Shown piece by piece: positions 23,841-37,842 of a DNA stretch of 64,000 nucleotides. The stretch is taken from assembly GCF_051014685.1 (NCBI RefSeq), contig NW_027478593.1, forward strand, positions 496,001 to 560,000. Reading direction: 5' to 3'. The translations under genes and the position numbers were made by a program. Each line of letters opens with the position of its first letter. The first letter of the stretch is position 1. The DNA comes from Ptiloglossa arizonensis (lineage: Eukaryota; Arthropoda; Insecta; Hymenoptera; Colletidae). Under the pieces are notes generated by a model, which worked only from the letters and a program-made list of their open reading frames with translations, made no database searches and was not told the DNA's origin.

Positions 23841-25215
23841 CGAGTCGCAGCAGGAATTTTTGGGTTTGGTCAATCCGTTCGCGAGATATGTGAGTTTGAA
23901 GCTAAGAAATAGTTGAGAAGACAACAAATTTTTCGCACTTCTGCTGCTGCAAACGCGTAACCAGAATGGCCTAGGGGAAAAATACACATACCGTTGTAAT
24001 CGGGCGAGTTTCTACTTTCAGATGCAATAGGAATTTTTGGGTTAGGTCAATCCGTTCGCGAGATATGGGAGTTTGAAGCTAAGAAATGTTTGAAAAGACA
24101 ACAAATTTTTAGCACTTCTGCTGCTCCAGTCGCTTAACCAGAATGGCCTAGGGGAAAAATACACCTACCGTTGCAATCGGGCTAGTTTCTACTTTCAGAT
24201 ACAATAGGAATTTTCGGGATAGGTCTATCTGTTCGCGAGATATGGGAGTTTGAAGCTAAGAAATGGTTGAGAAGACAACAAATTTTTCGCAATTATGCTG
24301 CTCCAAATGCTTAACCAGAATGGCCTAGGGAAAAAATACACATACCGTTGTAACCGGACGAGTTCCTACTTTCGGACACAATAGGAATTTTTGGGTTACG
24401 TCAATCCGTTTCTGAGACATGGGAGTTTGAAGCCAAGAAATAAATGAGAAGACAACAAATTTTTCGCAATTCTGCTGCTCCAAACGCTTAACCAGAATGG
24501 CTTACGGAAAAAATACACATACCGTTGTAATCGGGCGAGTTTCTACTTTAAGGTGCAACAGGGAATTTTTGGGTTTGGTCAATCGGTTCGCGAGATACGG
24601 GACTTTGAAGCTTAGAAATGGTTGAGAGGACAACAAATTTTTCGCTATTCTGCTGCTGCAAACACTTAACCAGAATGTCCGAGGGAAAAAATGCACATAC
24701 CGTTGTAATCGGGCGAGTTTCTAATTTCAGACGCAGCAGGAATTTTTGGGTTTGGTCAATCCGTTCGCGAGATATGGGACTTTGAAGCTAAGAAATGGTT
24801 GACAGGACAACAAATTTTTCGCACTTCTGTTGCTCCAAACGCTTAACCAGAACGACCTATGGGGAAAAAACACATATCGTTGTAATAGGGCGAGTTTCTA
24901 ATTTCAGATGCAATAGGAATTTTTGGTTAGGTCAATCTGTTCGCGAGATATGGGAGTTTGAAGCTAAGAAATGGTTGAGAAAGCAACAAATTTTTCGCAC
25001 TTCTGCTGCTGCAAACGCTTAACCAGAATGGCCTAGGGGAAAAATACACATACCGTTGTAATCGGGCGAGTTTCTACTTTCAGATGCAATAGGAATTTTT
25101 GGGTTAGGTCAATCCGTTCGCGAGATATGGGAGTTTGAAGCTAAGAAATGGTTGACAAGACAACAAATTTTTAGCACTTCTGATGCTCCAGTCGCTTAAC
25201 CAGAATGGCCTAGGG
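23841..25215 (+). repeat. Partial 17-monomer unit followed by mosaic monomers
   Basis: This begins as a new unit at the landmark cgagtcgcagcagg but leaves the pattern near 24,430, where gaagccaagaaa runs directly into taaatgagaag. The 178-bp variant follows at 24,550 and again at 25,435, only five monomers apart. Compared with 33,043 onward, two monomers are missing here. Confidence 0.85.
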
Positions 25216-28200
25216 GAAAAATACACATAGCGTTGTAATCGGGCGAGTTTCTACTTTCAGACGCAGCAGGAATTTTTGAGTTTGGTCAACCCGTTCGCGA
25301 GATATGTGAGTTTGAAGCTAAGAAATAAATGAGAAGACAACAAATTTTTCGCAATTCTGCTGCTCCAAACGCTTAACCAGAATGGCTTAGGGAAAAAATA
25401 CACATACCGTTGTAATCGGGCGAGTTTCTACTTTAAGGTGCAACAGGGAATTTTTGGGTTTGGTCAATCGGTTCGCGAGATACGGGACTTTGAAGCTTAG
25501 AAATGGTTGAGAGGACAACAAATTTTTCGCAATTCTGCTGCTGCAAACACTTAACCAGAATGTCCGAGGGAAAAAATGCACATACCGTTGTAATCGGGCG
25601 AGTTTCTACTTTCAGACGCAGCAGGAATTTTTGGGTTTGGTCAATCCGTTCGCGAGATATGGGACTTTGAAGCTAAGAAATGGTTGACAGGACAACAAAT
25701 TTTTCGCACTTCTGTTGCTCCAAACGCTTAACCAGAACGACCTAGGGGAAAAAAACACATATCGTTGTAATAGGGCGAGTTTCTAATTTCAGATGCAATA
25801 GGAATTTTTGGTTAGGTCAATCTGTTCGCGAGATATGGGAGTTTGAAGCTAAGAAATGGTTGAGAAGGCAACAAATTTTTCGCACTTCTGCTGCTCCAAT
25901 CGCTTAACGAGAATGGCCTAGGGAAAAAATACACATACCGTTGTAATCGGGCGAGTTTCTACTTTCAGACGCAGCAGGAATTTTTGGGTTTGTTCAATCC
26001 GTTAGCGAGATATGGTCGTTTGAAGCTAAGAAATGGTTGAGAAGGCAACAAATTTTTCGCAATTCTGCTGCTCCAAACGCTAAACCAGATTGGCCTAGGG
26101 GAAAAATACACATACCGTTGTAATAGGGCGAGTTTCTACTTTCAGATTCAATAGGAATTTTTGGGTTATTTCAATCCGTTCGCGAGATATGGGAGTTTGA
26201 AGCTAAGGAATGGTTGAGAAGCCAACAAATTTTTCGCACTTCTGCTGCTCCAACGCTTAACCAGAATGGCCTAGGGAAGAAATACACATACCGTTATAAT
26301 CGGGCGAGTTTCTACTTTCAGATGCAATAGAAATTTTTGGGTTAGGTCAATCCGTTCGCGAGATATGGGAGTTTGAAGCTAAGAAATGTTTGAGAAGGTA
26401 TCAAATTCTTCGCACTTCTGCTGGTACAAAGCTTAACCAGAATGGCCTAGGGAAAGAATACACATATCGTTGTAACCGGACGAGTTTCTACTTTCAGACG
26501 CAATAGGAATTTTTGGGTTAGGTCAATCCGTTCGCGAGATATGGGAGTTTGAAGCTAAGAAATGGTTGACAAGACAACAAATTTTTCGCACTTCTGCTGC
26601 TGCAAACGCTTAACCAGAATGGCCTAGGGGAAAAATACACATACCGTTGTAATCGGGCGAGTTTCTACTTTCAGATGCAATAGGAATTTTTGGGTTAGGT
26701 CAATCCGTTCGCGAGATATGGGAGTTTGAAGCTAAGAAATGGTTGACAAGACAACAAATTTTTAGCACTTCTGCTGCTCCAGTCGCTTAACCAGAATGGC
26801 CTAGGGGAAAAATACACATACCGTTGCAATCGGGCTAGTTTCTACTTTCAGATGCAATAGGAATTTTCGGGATAGGTCTATCTGTTCGCGAGATATGGGA
26901 GTTTGAAGCTAAGAAATGGTTGAGAAGACAACAAATTTTTCGCAATTCTGCTGCTCCAAACGCTTAACCAGAATGGCCAAGGGAAAAAATACACATACCG
27001 TTGTAATCGGGCGTGTTTCCACTTTCAGATGCAATAGGAATTTTTGGGTTACATCAATCTGTTCGCGAGATATGAGAGTTTGAAGCCAAGAAATGGTTGA
27101 GAAAGCAACAAATATTTCGCACTTCTGCTGCTCCAAACGCTTAACAAGAATGGCCTAGGGAAAAAATACACATAACGTTGTAATCGGGCGAGTTTCTGCT
27201 TTCAGGCGCAACAGGAATTTTTGGGTTTGGTCAATCGGTTCGCGAGATATGGGACTTTGAAGGTAAAAATCGTTGACAAGACAACAAATTTTTCGCACTT
27301 CTGCTGCTCCAAACGCTTAACAAGAATGGCCTAGGGAAAAAATACACATACCGTTGTAATCGGGCGAGTTTCTACTTTCAGACGCAATAGGAACATTTGT
27401 GTTAGGTCAATCCGTTAGCGAGATATGGGAATTTGAAGCTAAGAAATGGTTGACAAGACAACAAATTTTACTCACTTCCGCTGCTACAATCGCTTAACCA
27501 GAGTGGCCTAGGGGAAAAATACGCATACCGTTGTAATCGGGCGAGTTTCTACTTTCAGACGCAGCAGGAATTTTTGGGTTTGATCAATCCGTTCGCGAGA
27601 TATGGGACTTTGAAGGTAAGAAATGGTTGACAAGACAACAAATTTTTCGCAATTCCGCTGCTCCAAACGCTTAACCAGAATCGCCTAGGAGAAAAATACA
27701 CATACCGTTGTAATCGGGCGAGTTTCTACTTTCAGACGCAATAGGAATTTTTGGGTTTGTTCAATCCGTTCGCGAGATATGGGACTTTGAAAGTAAGAAA
27801 TGGTTGAGAAGGTAACAAATTTTTCGCACTTCTGCTGGTCCAAAAGCTTAAGCAGAATGGCCTAGGGAAAAAATGCACATACCGTTGTAACCGGACGAGT
27901 TTCTACTTTCAAACGCAATAGGTATTCTTGGGTTAGGTCAATCCGTGCGCGAGATATGGGAGTTTGAAGCTAAGAAATGTTTGAGAAGGCAACATATTTT
28001 TCGCAATTCTGCTGCTCTAATCGCTTAACCAGAATGGCCTAGGGAAAAAATACACATACCGTTGTAATCGAGCGAGTTTCTACTTTCAGACACAGTAGGA
28101 ATTTTTGGGTTAGGTCAATCCGTTCGTGAGATATGGGAGTTTGAAGCTAAGAAATGTTTGAGGAGGCAACAAATTCTTCGCACTTCTGCTGCTTCAATCG

Positions 28201-31200
28201 CTTAACCAGATTGGCCTAGGGAAAAAATGCCCATACCGTTATAATCGGGCGAGTTTCTACTTTCAGACACAATAGGAATTTTTGGGTTAGGTCAATCCGT
28301 TCGCGAGATATGGGAGTTTGAAGCTAAGAAATGTTTGAGGAGGCAACAAATTTTTCGCACCTCTGCTGCTCCAATCGCTTAACCAGATTGGCCTAGGGTA
28401 AAAATACACATACCGTTGTAATCGGGAGAGTTTCTATTTTCAGACACAATTGGAATTTTTGGGTTAGGTCAATCCGTTCGCGAGATATGTGAGTTTGAAG
28501 CTAAGAAATGGTTGACAAGACAACAAATTTTTCGCAATTCTGCTGCTCCAAACGCTTAACCAGAACGGCATAGGGAAAAAATACACATACCGTTGTAATC
28601 GAGCGAGTTTCTACTTTCAGATGCAATAGAAATTTTTGGGTTAGGTCAATCCGTTCGCGAGATATGGGAGTTTGAAGCTAAGAAATGTTTGAGAAGGTAT
28701 CAAATTTTTCGCACTTCTGCTGCTCCAAACGCTTAACCAGAATGGCTTAGGGAAAAAATACACATACCGTTGTAATCGGGCGAGTTTCTACTTTAAGGTG
28801 CAACAGGGAATTTTTGGGTTTGGTCAATCCGTTCGCGAGATATGGGAGTTTGAAGCTAAGAAATGCTTGAGAAGACAACAAATTTTTCGCAATTCTGCTG
28901 CTCCAAACGCTTAACCAGAATGGCTTAGGGAAAAAATACACATACCGTTGTAATCGGGCGTGTTTCCACTTTCAGATGTAATAGGAATTTTTGGGTTACA
29001 TCAATCTGTTCGCGAGATATGAGAGTTTGAAGCCAAGAAATGGTTGAGAAAGCAACAAATATTTCGCACTTCTGCTGCTCCAAACGCTTAACAAGAATGG
29101 CCTAGGGAAAAAATACACATAACGTTGTAATCGGGCGAGTTTCTGCTTTCAGGCGCAACAGGAATTTTTGGGTTTGGTCAATCGGTTCGCGAGATATGGG
29201 ACTTTGAAGGTAAGAAATGGTTGACAAGACAACAAATTTTTCGCACTTCTGCTGCTCCAAACGCTTAACAAGAATGGCCTAGGGAAAAAATACACATACC
29301 GTTGTAATCGGGCGAGTTTCTACTTTCAGACGCAATAGGAACATTTGTGTTAGGTCAATCCGTTAACGAGATATGGGAATTTGAAGCTAAGAAATGGTTG
29401 ACAAGACAACAAATTTTACTCACTTCCGCTGCTACAATCGCTTAACCAGAGTGGCCTAGGGAAAAAATACGCATACCGTTGTAATCGGGCGAGATTCTAC
29501 TTTCAGACGCAGCAGGAATTTTTGGGTTTGATCAATCCGTTCGCGAGATATGGGACTTTGAAGGTAAGAAATGTTTGAGAAGGTAACAAATTTTTCGCAC
29601 ATCTGCTGGTCCAAAAGCTTAAGCAGAATGGCCTAGGGAAAAAATACACATACCGTTGTAACCGGACGAGTTTCTACTTTCAAACGCAATAGGAATTCTT
29701 GGGTTAGGTCAATCCGTGCGCGAGATATGGGAGTTTGAAGCTAAGAAATGTTTGAGAAGGCAACAAATTTTTCGCAATTCTGCTGCTCTAATCGCTTAAC
29801 CAGAATGGCCTAGGGAAAAAATACACATACCGTTGTAATCGAGCGAGTTTCTACTTTCAGACACAGTAGGAATTTTTGGGTTAGGTCAATCCGTTCGTGA
29901 GATATGGGAGTTTGAAGCTAAGAAATGTTTGAGGAGGCAACAAATTCTTCGCAATTCTGCTGCTCCAATCGCTTAACCAGATTGGCCTAGGGAAAAAATG
30001 CCCATACCGTTATAATCGGGCGAGTTTCTACTTTCAGACGCAGCAGGAATTTTTGGGTTTGGTCAATCCGTTCGCGAGATATGTGAGTTTGAAGCTAAGA
30101 AATGGTTGACAAGGCAACAAATTTTTCGCATTTCTGCTGCTCCAAACGCTTAACCAGAACGGCGTAGGGAAAAAATACACATACCGTTGTAATCGGGCTA
30201 GTTTCTACTTTCGAGTCGCAGCAGGAATTTTTGGGTTTGGTCAATCCGTTCGCGAGATATGTGAGTTTGAAGCTAAGAAATAGTTGAGAAGACAACAAAT
30301 TTTTCGCACTTCTGCTGCTGCAAACGCCTAACCAGAATGGCCTAGGGAAAAATACACATACCGTTGTAATCGGGCGAGTTTCTACTTTCAGATGCAATAG
30401 GAATTTTTGGGTTAGGTCAATCCGTTCGCGAGATATGGGAGTTTGAAGCTAAGAAATGTTTGACAAGACAACAAATTTTTAGCACTTCTGCTGCTCCAGT
30501 CGCTTAACCAGAATGGCCTAGGGGAAAAATACACCTACCGTTGCAATCGGGCTAGTTTCTACTTTCAGATACAATAGGAATTTTCGGGATAGGTCTATCT
30601 GTTCGCGAGATATGGGAGTTTGAAGCTAAGAAATGGTTGAGAAGACAACAAATTTTTCGCAATTATGCTGCTCCAAACGCTTAACCAGAATGGCCTAGGG
30701 AAAAAATACACATACCGTTGTAACCGGACGAGTTCCTACTTTCGGACACAATAGGAATTTTTGGGTTACGTCAATCCGTTTCTGAGACATGGGAGTGTGA
30801 AACCAAGAAATGGTTGAGAAGACAACAAATTTTTCGCACTTCTGCTGCTCCAAACGCTTAACCAGAATGGCCTAGGGAAAAAATACACATACCGTTGTAA
30901 TCGGGCGAGTTTCTACTTTCAGACGCAATAGGAATTTTTGGATTAGGTCAATCCGTTCGCGAGATATGGGAGTTTGAAGCTAAGAAATGTTTGAGAAGGC
31001 AACAAATTTTTCGCACTTCTGCTGCACCAATCGCTTAACCAGATTGGCCTAGGGGAAAAATACACATAGCGTTGTAATCGGGCGAGTTTCTACTTACAGT
31101 CGCAGCAGGAATTTTTGAGTTTTGTCAATCCGTTCGCGAGATATGTGAGTTTGAAGCTAAGAAATAAATGAGAAGACAACAAATTTTTCGCAATTCTGCT

Positions 31201-31451
31201 GCTCCAAACGCTTAACCAGAATGGCTTAGGGAAAAAATACACATACCGTTGTAATCGGGCGAGTTTCTACTTTAAGGTGCAACAGGGAATTTTTGGGTTT
31301 GGTCAATCGGTTCGCGAGATACGGGACTTTGAAGCTTAGAAATGGTTGAGAGGACAACAAATTTTTCGCAATTCTGCTGCTGCAAACACTTAACCAGAAT
31401 GTCCGAGGGAAAAAATGCACATACCGTTGTAATCGGGCGAGTTTCTACTTT
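25216..31451 (+). repeat. Long-range copy of 11,941-18,176 (offset 13,275 bp, 75 monomers)
   Basis: Both ends match at an offset of 13,275 bp: gaaaaatacacatagcg at 11,941 and 25,216, and cagacg at 18,177 and 31,452. Inside, this copy keeps one monomer near 26.5 kb that the left copy lost near 13.17 kb, so the offset becomes 13,452. Near 29,560 this copy lacks one monomer present at about 16.1-16.26 kb, and the offset returns to 13,275. The total lengths are equal only because the two changes cancel. Confidence 0.9.
25907..26306 (+). repeat. 400-bp monomer cassette, copy 5
   Basis: Same variant order as the other copies, lying within the long-range copy of the 9-monomer block. Confidence 0.9.
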
Positions 31452-33042
31452 CAGACGCAGCAGGAATTTTTGGGTTTGGTCAATCCGTTCGCGAGATATG
31501 GGACTTTGAAGCTAAGAAATGGTTGACAGGACAACAAATTTTTCGCACTTCTGTTGCTCCAAACGCTTAACCAGAACGACCTAGGGGAAAAAAACACATA
31601 TCGTTGTAATAGGGCGAGTTTCTAATTTCAGATGCAATAGGAATTTTTGGTTAGGTCAATCTGTTCGCGAGATATGGGAGTTTGAAGCTAAGAAATGGTT
31701 GAGAAGGCAACAAATATTTCGCACTTCTGCTGCTGCAAACGCTTAACCAGAATGGCCTAGGGGAAAAATACACATACCGTTGTAATCGGGCGAGTTTCTA
31801 CTTTCAGATGCAATAGGAATTTTTGGGTTAGGTCAATCCGTTCGCGAGATATGGGAGTTTGAAGCCAAGAAATGGTTGACAAGACAACAAATTTTAGCAC
31901 TTCTGCTGCTCCAGTCGCTTAACCAGAATGGCCTAGGGGAAAAATACACATACCGTTGTAATCGGGCGTGTTTCCACTTTCAGATGTAATAGGAATTTTT
32001 GGGTTACATCAATCTGTTCGCGAGATATGAGAGTTTGAAGCCAAGAAATGGTTGAGAAAGCAACAAATATTTCGCACTTCTGCTGCTCCAAACGCTTAAC
32101 AAGAATGGCCTAGGGAAAAAATACTCATAACGTTGTAATCGGGCGAGTTTCTGCTTTCAGGCGCAACAGGAATTTTTGGGTTTGGTCAATCGGTTCGCGA
32201 GATATGGGACTTTGAAGGTAAGAAATGGTTGACAAGACAACAAATTTTTCGCACTTCTGCTGCTCCAAACGCTTAACAAGAATGGACTAGGGAAAAAATA
32301 CACATACCGTTGTAATCGGGCGAGTTTCTACTTTCAGACGCAATAGGAACATTTGTGTTAGGTCAATCCGTTAACGAGATATGGGAATTTGAAGCTAAGA
32401 AATGGTTGACAAGACAACAAATTTTACTCACTTCCGCTGCTACAATCGCTTAACCAGAGTGGCCTAGGGAAAAAATACGCATACCGTTGTAATCGGGCGA
32501 GATTCTACTTTCAGACGCAGCAGGAATTTTTGGGTTTGATCAATCCGTTCGCGAGTATTGGGACTTTGAAAGTAAGAAATGGTTGACAAGACAACAAATT
32601 TTTCGCAATTCCGCTGCTCCAAACGCTTAACCAGAATCGCCTAGGAGAAAAATACACATACCGTTGTAATCGGGCGAGTTTCTACTTTCAGACGCAATAG
32701 GAATTTTTGGGTTTTTTCAATCCGTTCGCGAGATATGGGACTTTGAAGGTAAGAAATGGTTGAGAAGGTAACAAATTTTTCGCACCTCTGCTGGTCCAAA
32801 AGCTTAAGCAGAATGGCCTAGGGAAAAAATACACATACCGTTGTAACCGGACGAGTTTCTACTTTCAAACGCAATAGGAATTCTTGGGTTAGGTCAATCC
32901 GTGCGCGAGATATGGGAGTTTGAAGCTAAGAAATGTTTGAGGAGGCAACAAATTCTTCGCACTTCTGCTGCTCCAAACGCTAAACCAGATTGGCCTAGGG
33001 GAAAAATACACATACCGTTGTAATAGGGCGAGTTTCTACTTT
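30212..33042 (+). repeat. 17-monomer HOR unit with one monomer deleted (16 monomers, 2,831 bp)
   Basis: Starts and ends at successive cgagtcgcagcagg landmarks. It follows the unit at 20,833 with an offset of 9,379 bp, then 9,202 bp. Near 32,940 the monomer carrying ctgctctaatcgctt, present in the other units, is absent: gaagctaagaaatgtttgag runs directly into the next monomer type. Confidence 0.92.
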
Positions 33043-35720
33043 CGAGTCGCAGCAGGAATTTTTGGGTTTGGTCAATCCGTTCGCGAGATATGTGAGTTTG
33101 AAGCTAAGAAATAGTTGAGAAGACAACAAATTTTTCGCACTTCTGCTGCTGCAAACGCTTAACCAGAATGGCCTAGGGGAAAAATACACATACCGTTGTA
33201 ATCGGGCGAGTTTCTACTTTCAGATGCAATAGGAATTTTTGGGTTAGGTCAATCCGTTCGCGAGATATGGGAGTTTGAAGCTAAGAAATGTTTGACAAGA
33301 CAACAAATTTTTAGCACTTCTGCTGCTCCAGTCGCTTAACCAGAATGGCCTAGGGGAAAAATACACCTACCGTTGCAATCGGGCTAGTTTCTACTTTCAG
33401 ATACAATAGGAATTTTCGGGATAGGTCTATCTGTTCGCGAGATATGGGAGTTTGAAGCTAAGAAATGGTTGAGAAGACAACAAATTTTTCGCAATTATGC
33501 TGCTCCAAACGCTTAACCAGAATGGCCTAGGGAAAAAATACACATACCGTTGTAACCGGACGAGTTCCTACTTTCGGACACAATAGGAATTTTTGGGTTA
33601 CGTCAATCCGTTTCTGAGACATGGGAGTTTGAAGCCAAGAAATCGTTGAGAAGACAACAAATTTTTCGCAATTCTGCTGCTCCAAACGCTTAACCAGAAT
33701 GGCCTAGGGAAAAAATACACACACCGTTGTAATCGGGCGAGTTTCTACTTTCAGACGCAATAGGAATTTTTGGATTAGGTCAATCCGTTCGCGAGATATG
33801 GGAGTTTGAAGCTAAGAAATGTTTGAGAAGGCAACAAATTTTTCGCACTCCTGCTGCTCCAATCGCTTAACCAGATTGGCCTAGGGGAAAAATACACATA
33901 GCGTTGTAATCGGGCGAGTTTCTACTTACAGACGCAGCAGGAATTTTTGAGTTTTGTCAATCCGTTCGCGAGATATGTGAGTTTGAAGCTAAGAAATAAA
34001 TGAGAAGACAACAAATTTTTCGCAATTCTGCTGCTCCAAACGCTTAACCAGAATGGCTTAGGGAAAAAATACACATACCGTTGTAATCGGGCGAGTTTCT
34101 ACTTTAAGGTGCAACAGGGAATTTTTGGGTTTGGTCAATCGGTTCGCGAGATACGGGACTTTGAAGCTTAGAAATGGTTGAGAGGACAACAAATTTTTCG
34201 CAATTCTGCTGCTGCAAACACTTAACCAGAATGTCCGAGGGAAAAAATACACATACCGTTGTAATCGGGCGAGTTTCTAATTTCAGACGCAGCAGGAATT
34301 TTTGGGTTTGGTCAATCCGTTCGCGAGATATGGGACTTTGAAGCTAAGAAATGGTTGACAGGACAACAAATTTTTCGCACTTCTGTTGCTCCAAACGCTT
34401 AACCAGAACGACCTAGGGGGAAAAAACACATATCGTTGTAATAGGGCGAGTTTCTAATTTCAGATGCAATAGGAATTTTTGGTTAGGTCAATCTGTTCGC
34501 GAGATATGGGAGTTTGAAGCTAAGAAATGGTTGAGAAAGCAACAAATTTTTCGCAATTCTGCTGCTGCAAACACTTAACCAGAATGTCCGAGGGAAAAAA
34601 TGCACATACCGTTGTAATCGGGCGAGTTTCTAATTTCAGACGCAGCAGGAATTTTTGGGTTTGGTCAATCCGTTCGCGAGATATGGGACTTTGAAGCTAA
34701 GAAATGGTTGACAAGACAACAAATTTTTCGCAATTCTGCTGCTCCAAACGCTTAACCAGAATGGCCTAGGGGAAAAATCCACATACCGTTGTTATAGGGC
34801 GAGTTTCTACTTTCTCGATTCAATAGGAATTTTTGGGTTATTTCAATCCGTTCGCGAGATATGGGAGCTTGAAGCTAAGGAATGGTTGAGAAGCCATCAA
34901 ATTTTTCGCACTTCTGCTGCTCCAACGCTTAACCAGAATGGCCTAGGGAAGAAATACACATACCGTTATAATCGGGCGAGTTTCTACTTTCAGACGCAGC
35001 AGGAATTTTTGGGTTTGGTCAATCCGTTCGCGAGATATGTGAGTTTGAAGCTAAGAAATAGTTGAGAAGACAACAAGTTTTTCGCACTCCTGCTGCTCCA
35101 AACGCTTAACCAGAATGGCTTAGGGGAAAAATACACATACCGTTGTAATCGGGCGAGTTTCTACTTTCAGATGCAATAGGAATTTTTGGGTTAGGTCATT
35201 CCGTTCGCGAGATATGGGAGTTAGAAACTAAGAAATGGTTGAGAAGACAACAAATTTATCGCAATTCTGCTGCTCCAAACGCTTAACCAGAATGGCCTAG
35301 GGGAAAAATACGCATACCGTTGTAATCGGGCGAGTTTCTACTTTCAGACGCAGCAGGAATTTTTGGGTTTGTTCAATCCGTTCGCGAGATATGGGAGTTT
35401 GAATTTAAGAAATGGTTGAGAAGACAACAAATTTTTCACACTTCTGCTGCTCCAAACGCTTAACCAGAATGGCCTAGGGGAAAAATACAAATACTGTTGT
35501 AATCGGGCGAGTTTCTACTTTCAGACGCAGCAGGAATTTTTGGGATTGGTCAATCCCTTCGCGAGATATGTGAGTTTGAAGCTAAGAAATAGTTGAGAAT
35601 ACAACAAGTTTTTCGCACTCCTGCTGCTCCAAACGGTTAACCAGAATGGCCTAGGGGAAAAATACACATACCTTTGTAATCGGGCGAGTTTCTACTTTCA
35701 GATGCAATAGGAATTTTTGG

Positions 35721-36781
35721 GTTAGGTCATTCCGTTCGCGAGATATGGGAGTTTGAAACTAAGAAATGGTTGAGGAGGCAACAAATTTTTCGCACTTCTG
35801 CTGCTCCAATCGCTTAACCAGATTGGCCTAGGGAAAGAATGCACATACCGTTATAATCGGGCGAGTTTCTACTTTCAGACGCAACAGGAATTTTTGGGTT
35901 TGGTCAATCCGTTCGCGAGATATGTGAGTTTGAAGCTAAGAAATGGTTGACAAGACAACAAGTTTTTCGCAATTCTGCTGCTCCAATCGCTCAACCAGAT
36001 TGGCCTAGGGGAAAAATACACATACCGTTGTAATCGGGCGTGTTTCTACTTTCAGATGCAATAGGAATTTTTGGGTTAGGTCAATCCGTTCGCGAGATAT
36101 GGGAGTTTGAAGCTAAGAAATGGTTGAGAAGACAACAAATTTTTCGCAATTCTGCTGCTCCAAACGCTTAACCAGAATGACCTAGGGGAAAATACACATA
36201 CCGTTATAATCGGGCTAGTTTCTACTTTCAGACGCAGCAGGAATTTTTGGGTTTGGTCAATCCGTTCGCGAGATATGTGAGCTTGAAGCTAAGAAATGGT
36301 TGAGAAGACAACAAATTTTTCGCAATTCTTCTGCCCCAAGCGCTTAACAAGAATGGCCTAGGGAAAAAATACACATACCGTTGTAATCGGGCGAGTTTCT
36401 ACTTTCAGACGCAGCAGGAATTTTTGGGTTTGGTCAATCCGTTCGCGAGAAGTGGCACTTTGAAGGTAAGAAATGGTTGACAAGACAACAAATTTTTCGC
36501 AATTCTGCTGCTCCAATCGCTTAACCAGAATGCCCTAGGGGAAAAATACACATACCGTTGTAAGCGGGCGAGTTTCTACTTTCAGGTGCAATAGGAATTT
36601 TCGGGTTAGGTCTATCTGTTCGCGAGATATGGGAGTTTGAAGCTAAGAAATGGTTGAGAAGACAACAAATTTTTCGCAATTCTGCTGCTCCAAACACTTA
36701 ACCAGAATGGCCTAGGGAGAAAATACACATACCGTTGTAATCGGGCGAGTTTCCACTTTCAGATGCAATAGGAATTTTTGG
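35721..36781 (+). repeat. 6-monomer tandem duplication, copy 1 (1,061 bp)
   Basis: The series starting gttaggtcattccg at 35,721 restarts at 36,782, 1,061 bp later (six monomers less one base, from the short form ctaggggaaaatacac). Breakpoints lie somewhere in the shared sequence actttcagatgcaatagg to gggtta. Confidence 0.92.
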
Positions 36782-37842
36782 GTTAGGTCATTCCGTTCGC
36801 GAGATATGGGAGTTTGAAACTAAGAAATGGTTGAGGAGGCAACAAATTTTTCGCACTTCTGCTGCTCCAATCGCTTAACCAGATTGGCCTAGGGAAAGAA
36901 TGCACATACCGTTATAATCGGGCGAGTTTCTACTTTCAGACGCAACAGGAATTTTTGGGTTTGGTCAATCCGTTCGCGAGATATGTGAGTTTGAAGCTAA
37001 GAAATGGTTGACAAGACAACAAGTTTTTCGCAATTCTGCTGCTCCAATCGCTCAACCAGATTGGCCTAGGGGAAAAATACACATACCGTTGTAATCGGGC
37101 GTGTTTCTACTTTCAGATGCAATAGGAATTTTTGGGTTAGGTCAATCCGTTCGCGAGATATGGGAGTTTGAAGCTAAGAAATGGTTGAGAAGACAACAAA
37201 TTTTTCGCAATTCTGCTGCTCCAAACGCTTAACCAGAATGACCTAGGGGAAAATACACATACCGTTATAATCGGGCTAGTTTCTACTTTCAGACGCAGCA
37301 GGAATTTTTGGGTTTGGTCAATCCGTTCGCGAGATATGTGAGCTTGAAGCTAAGAAATGGTTGAGAAGACAACAAATTTTTCGCAATTCTTCTGCCCCAA
37401 GCGCTTAACAAGAATGGCCTAGGGAAAAAATACACATACCGTTGTAATCGGGCGAGTTTCTACTTTCAGACGCAGCAGGAATTTTTGGGTTTGGTCAATC
37501 CGTTCGCGAGAAGTGGCACTTTGAAGGTAAGAAATGGTTGACAAGACAACAAATTTTTCGCAATTCTGCTGCTCCAATCGCTTAACCAGAATGCCCTAGG
37601 GGAAAAATACACATACCGTTGTAAGCGGGCGAGTTTCTACTTTCAGGTGCAATAGGAATTTTCGGGTTAGGTCTATCTGTTCGCGAGATATGGGAGTTTG
37701 AAGCTAAGAAATGGTTGAGAAGACAACAAATTTTTCGCAATTCTGCTGCTCCAAACACTTAACCAGAATGGCCTAGGGAGAAAATACACATACCGTTGTA
37801 ATCGGGCGAGTTTCCACTTTCAGATGCAATAGGAATTTTTGG
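36782..37842 (+). repeat. 6-monomer tandem duplication, copy 2 (1,061 bp)
   Basis: Second copy of the preceding unit, ending where gggttacatcaatctg takes over. The related block at 55.7-56.8 kb has this six-monomer stretch only once, so the duplication probably arose after the two large blocks separated, or was lost from the other. Confidence 0.92.
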
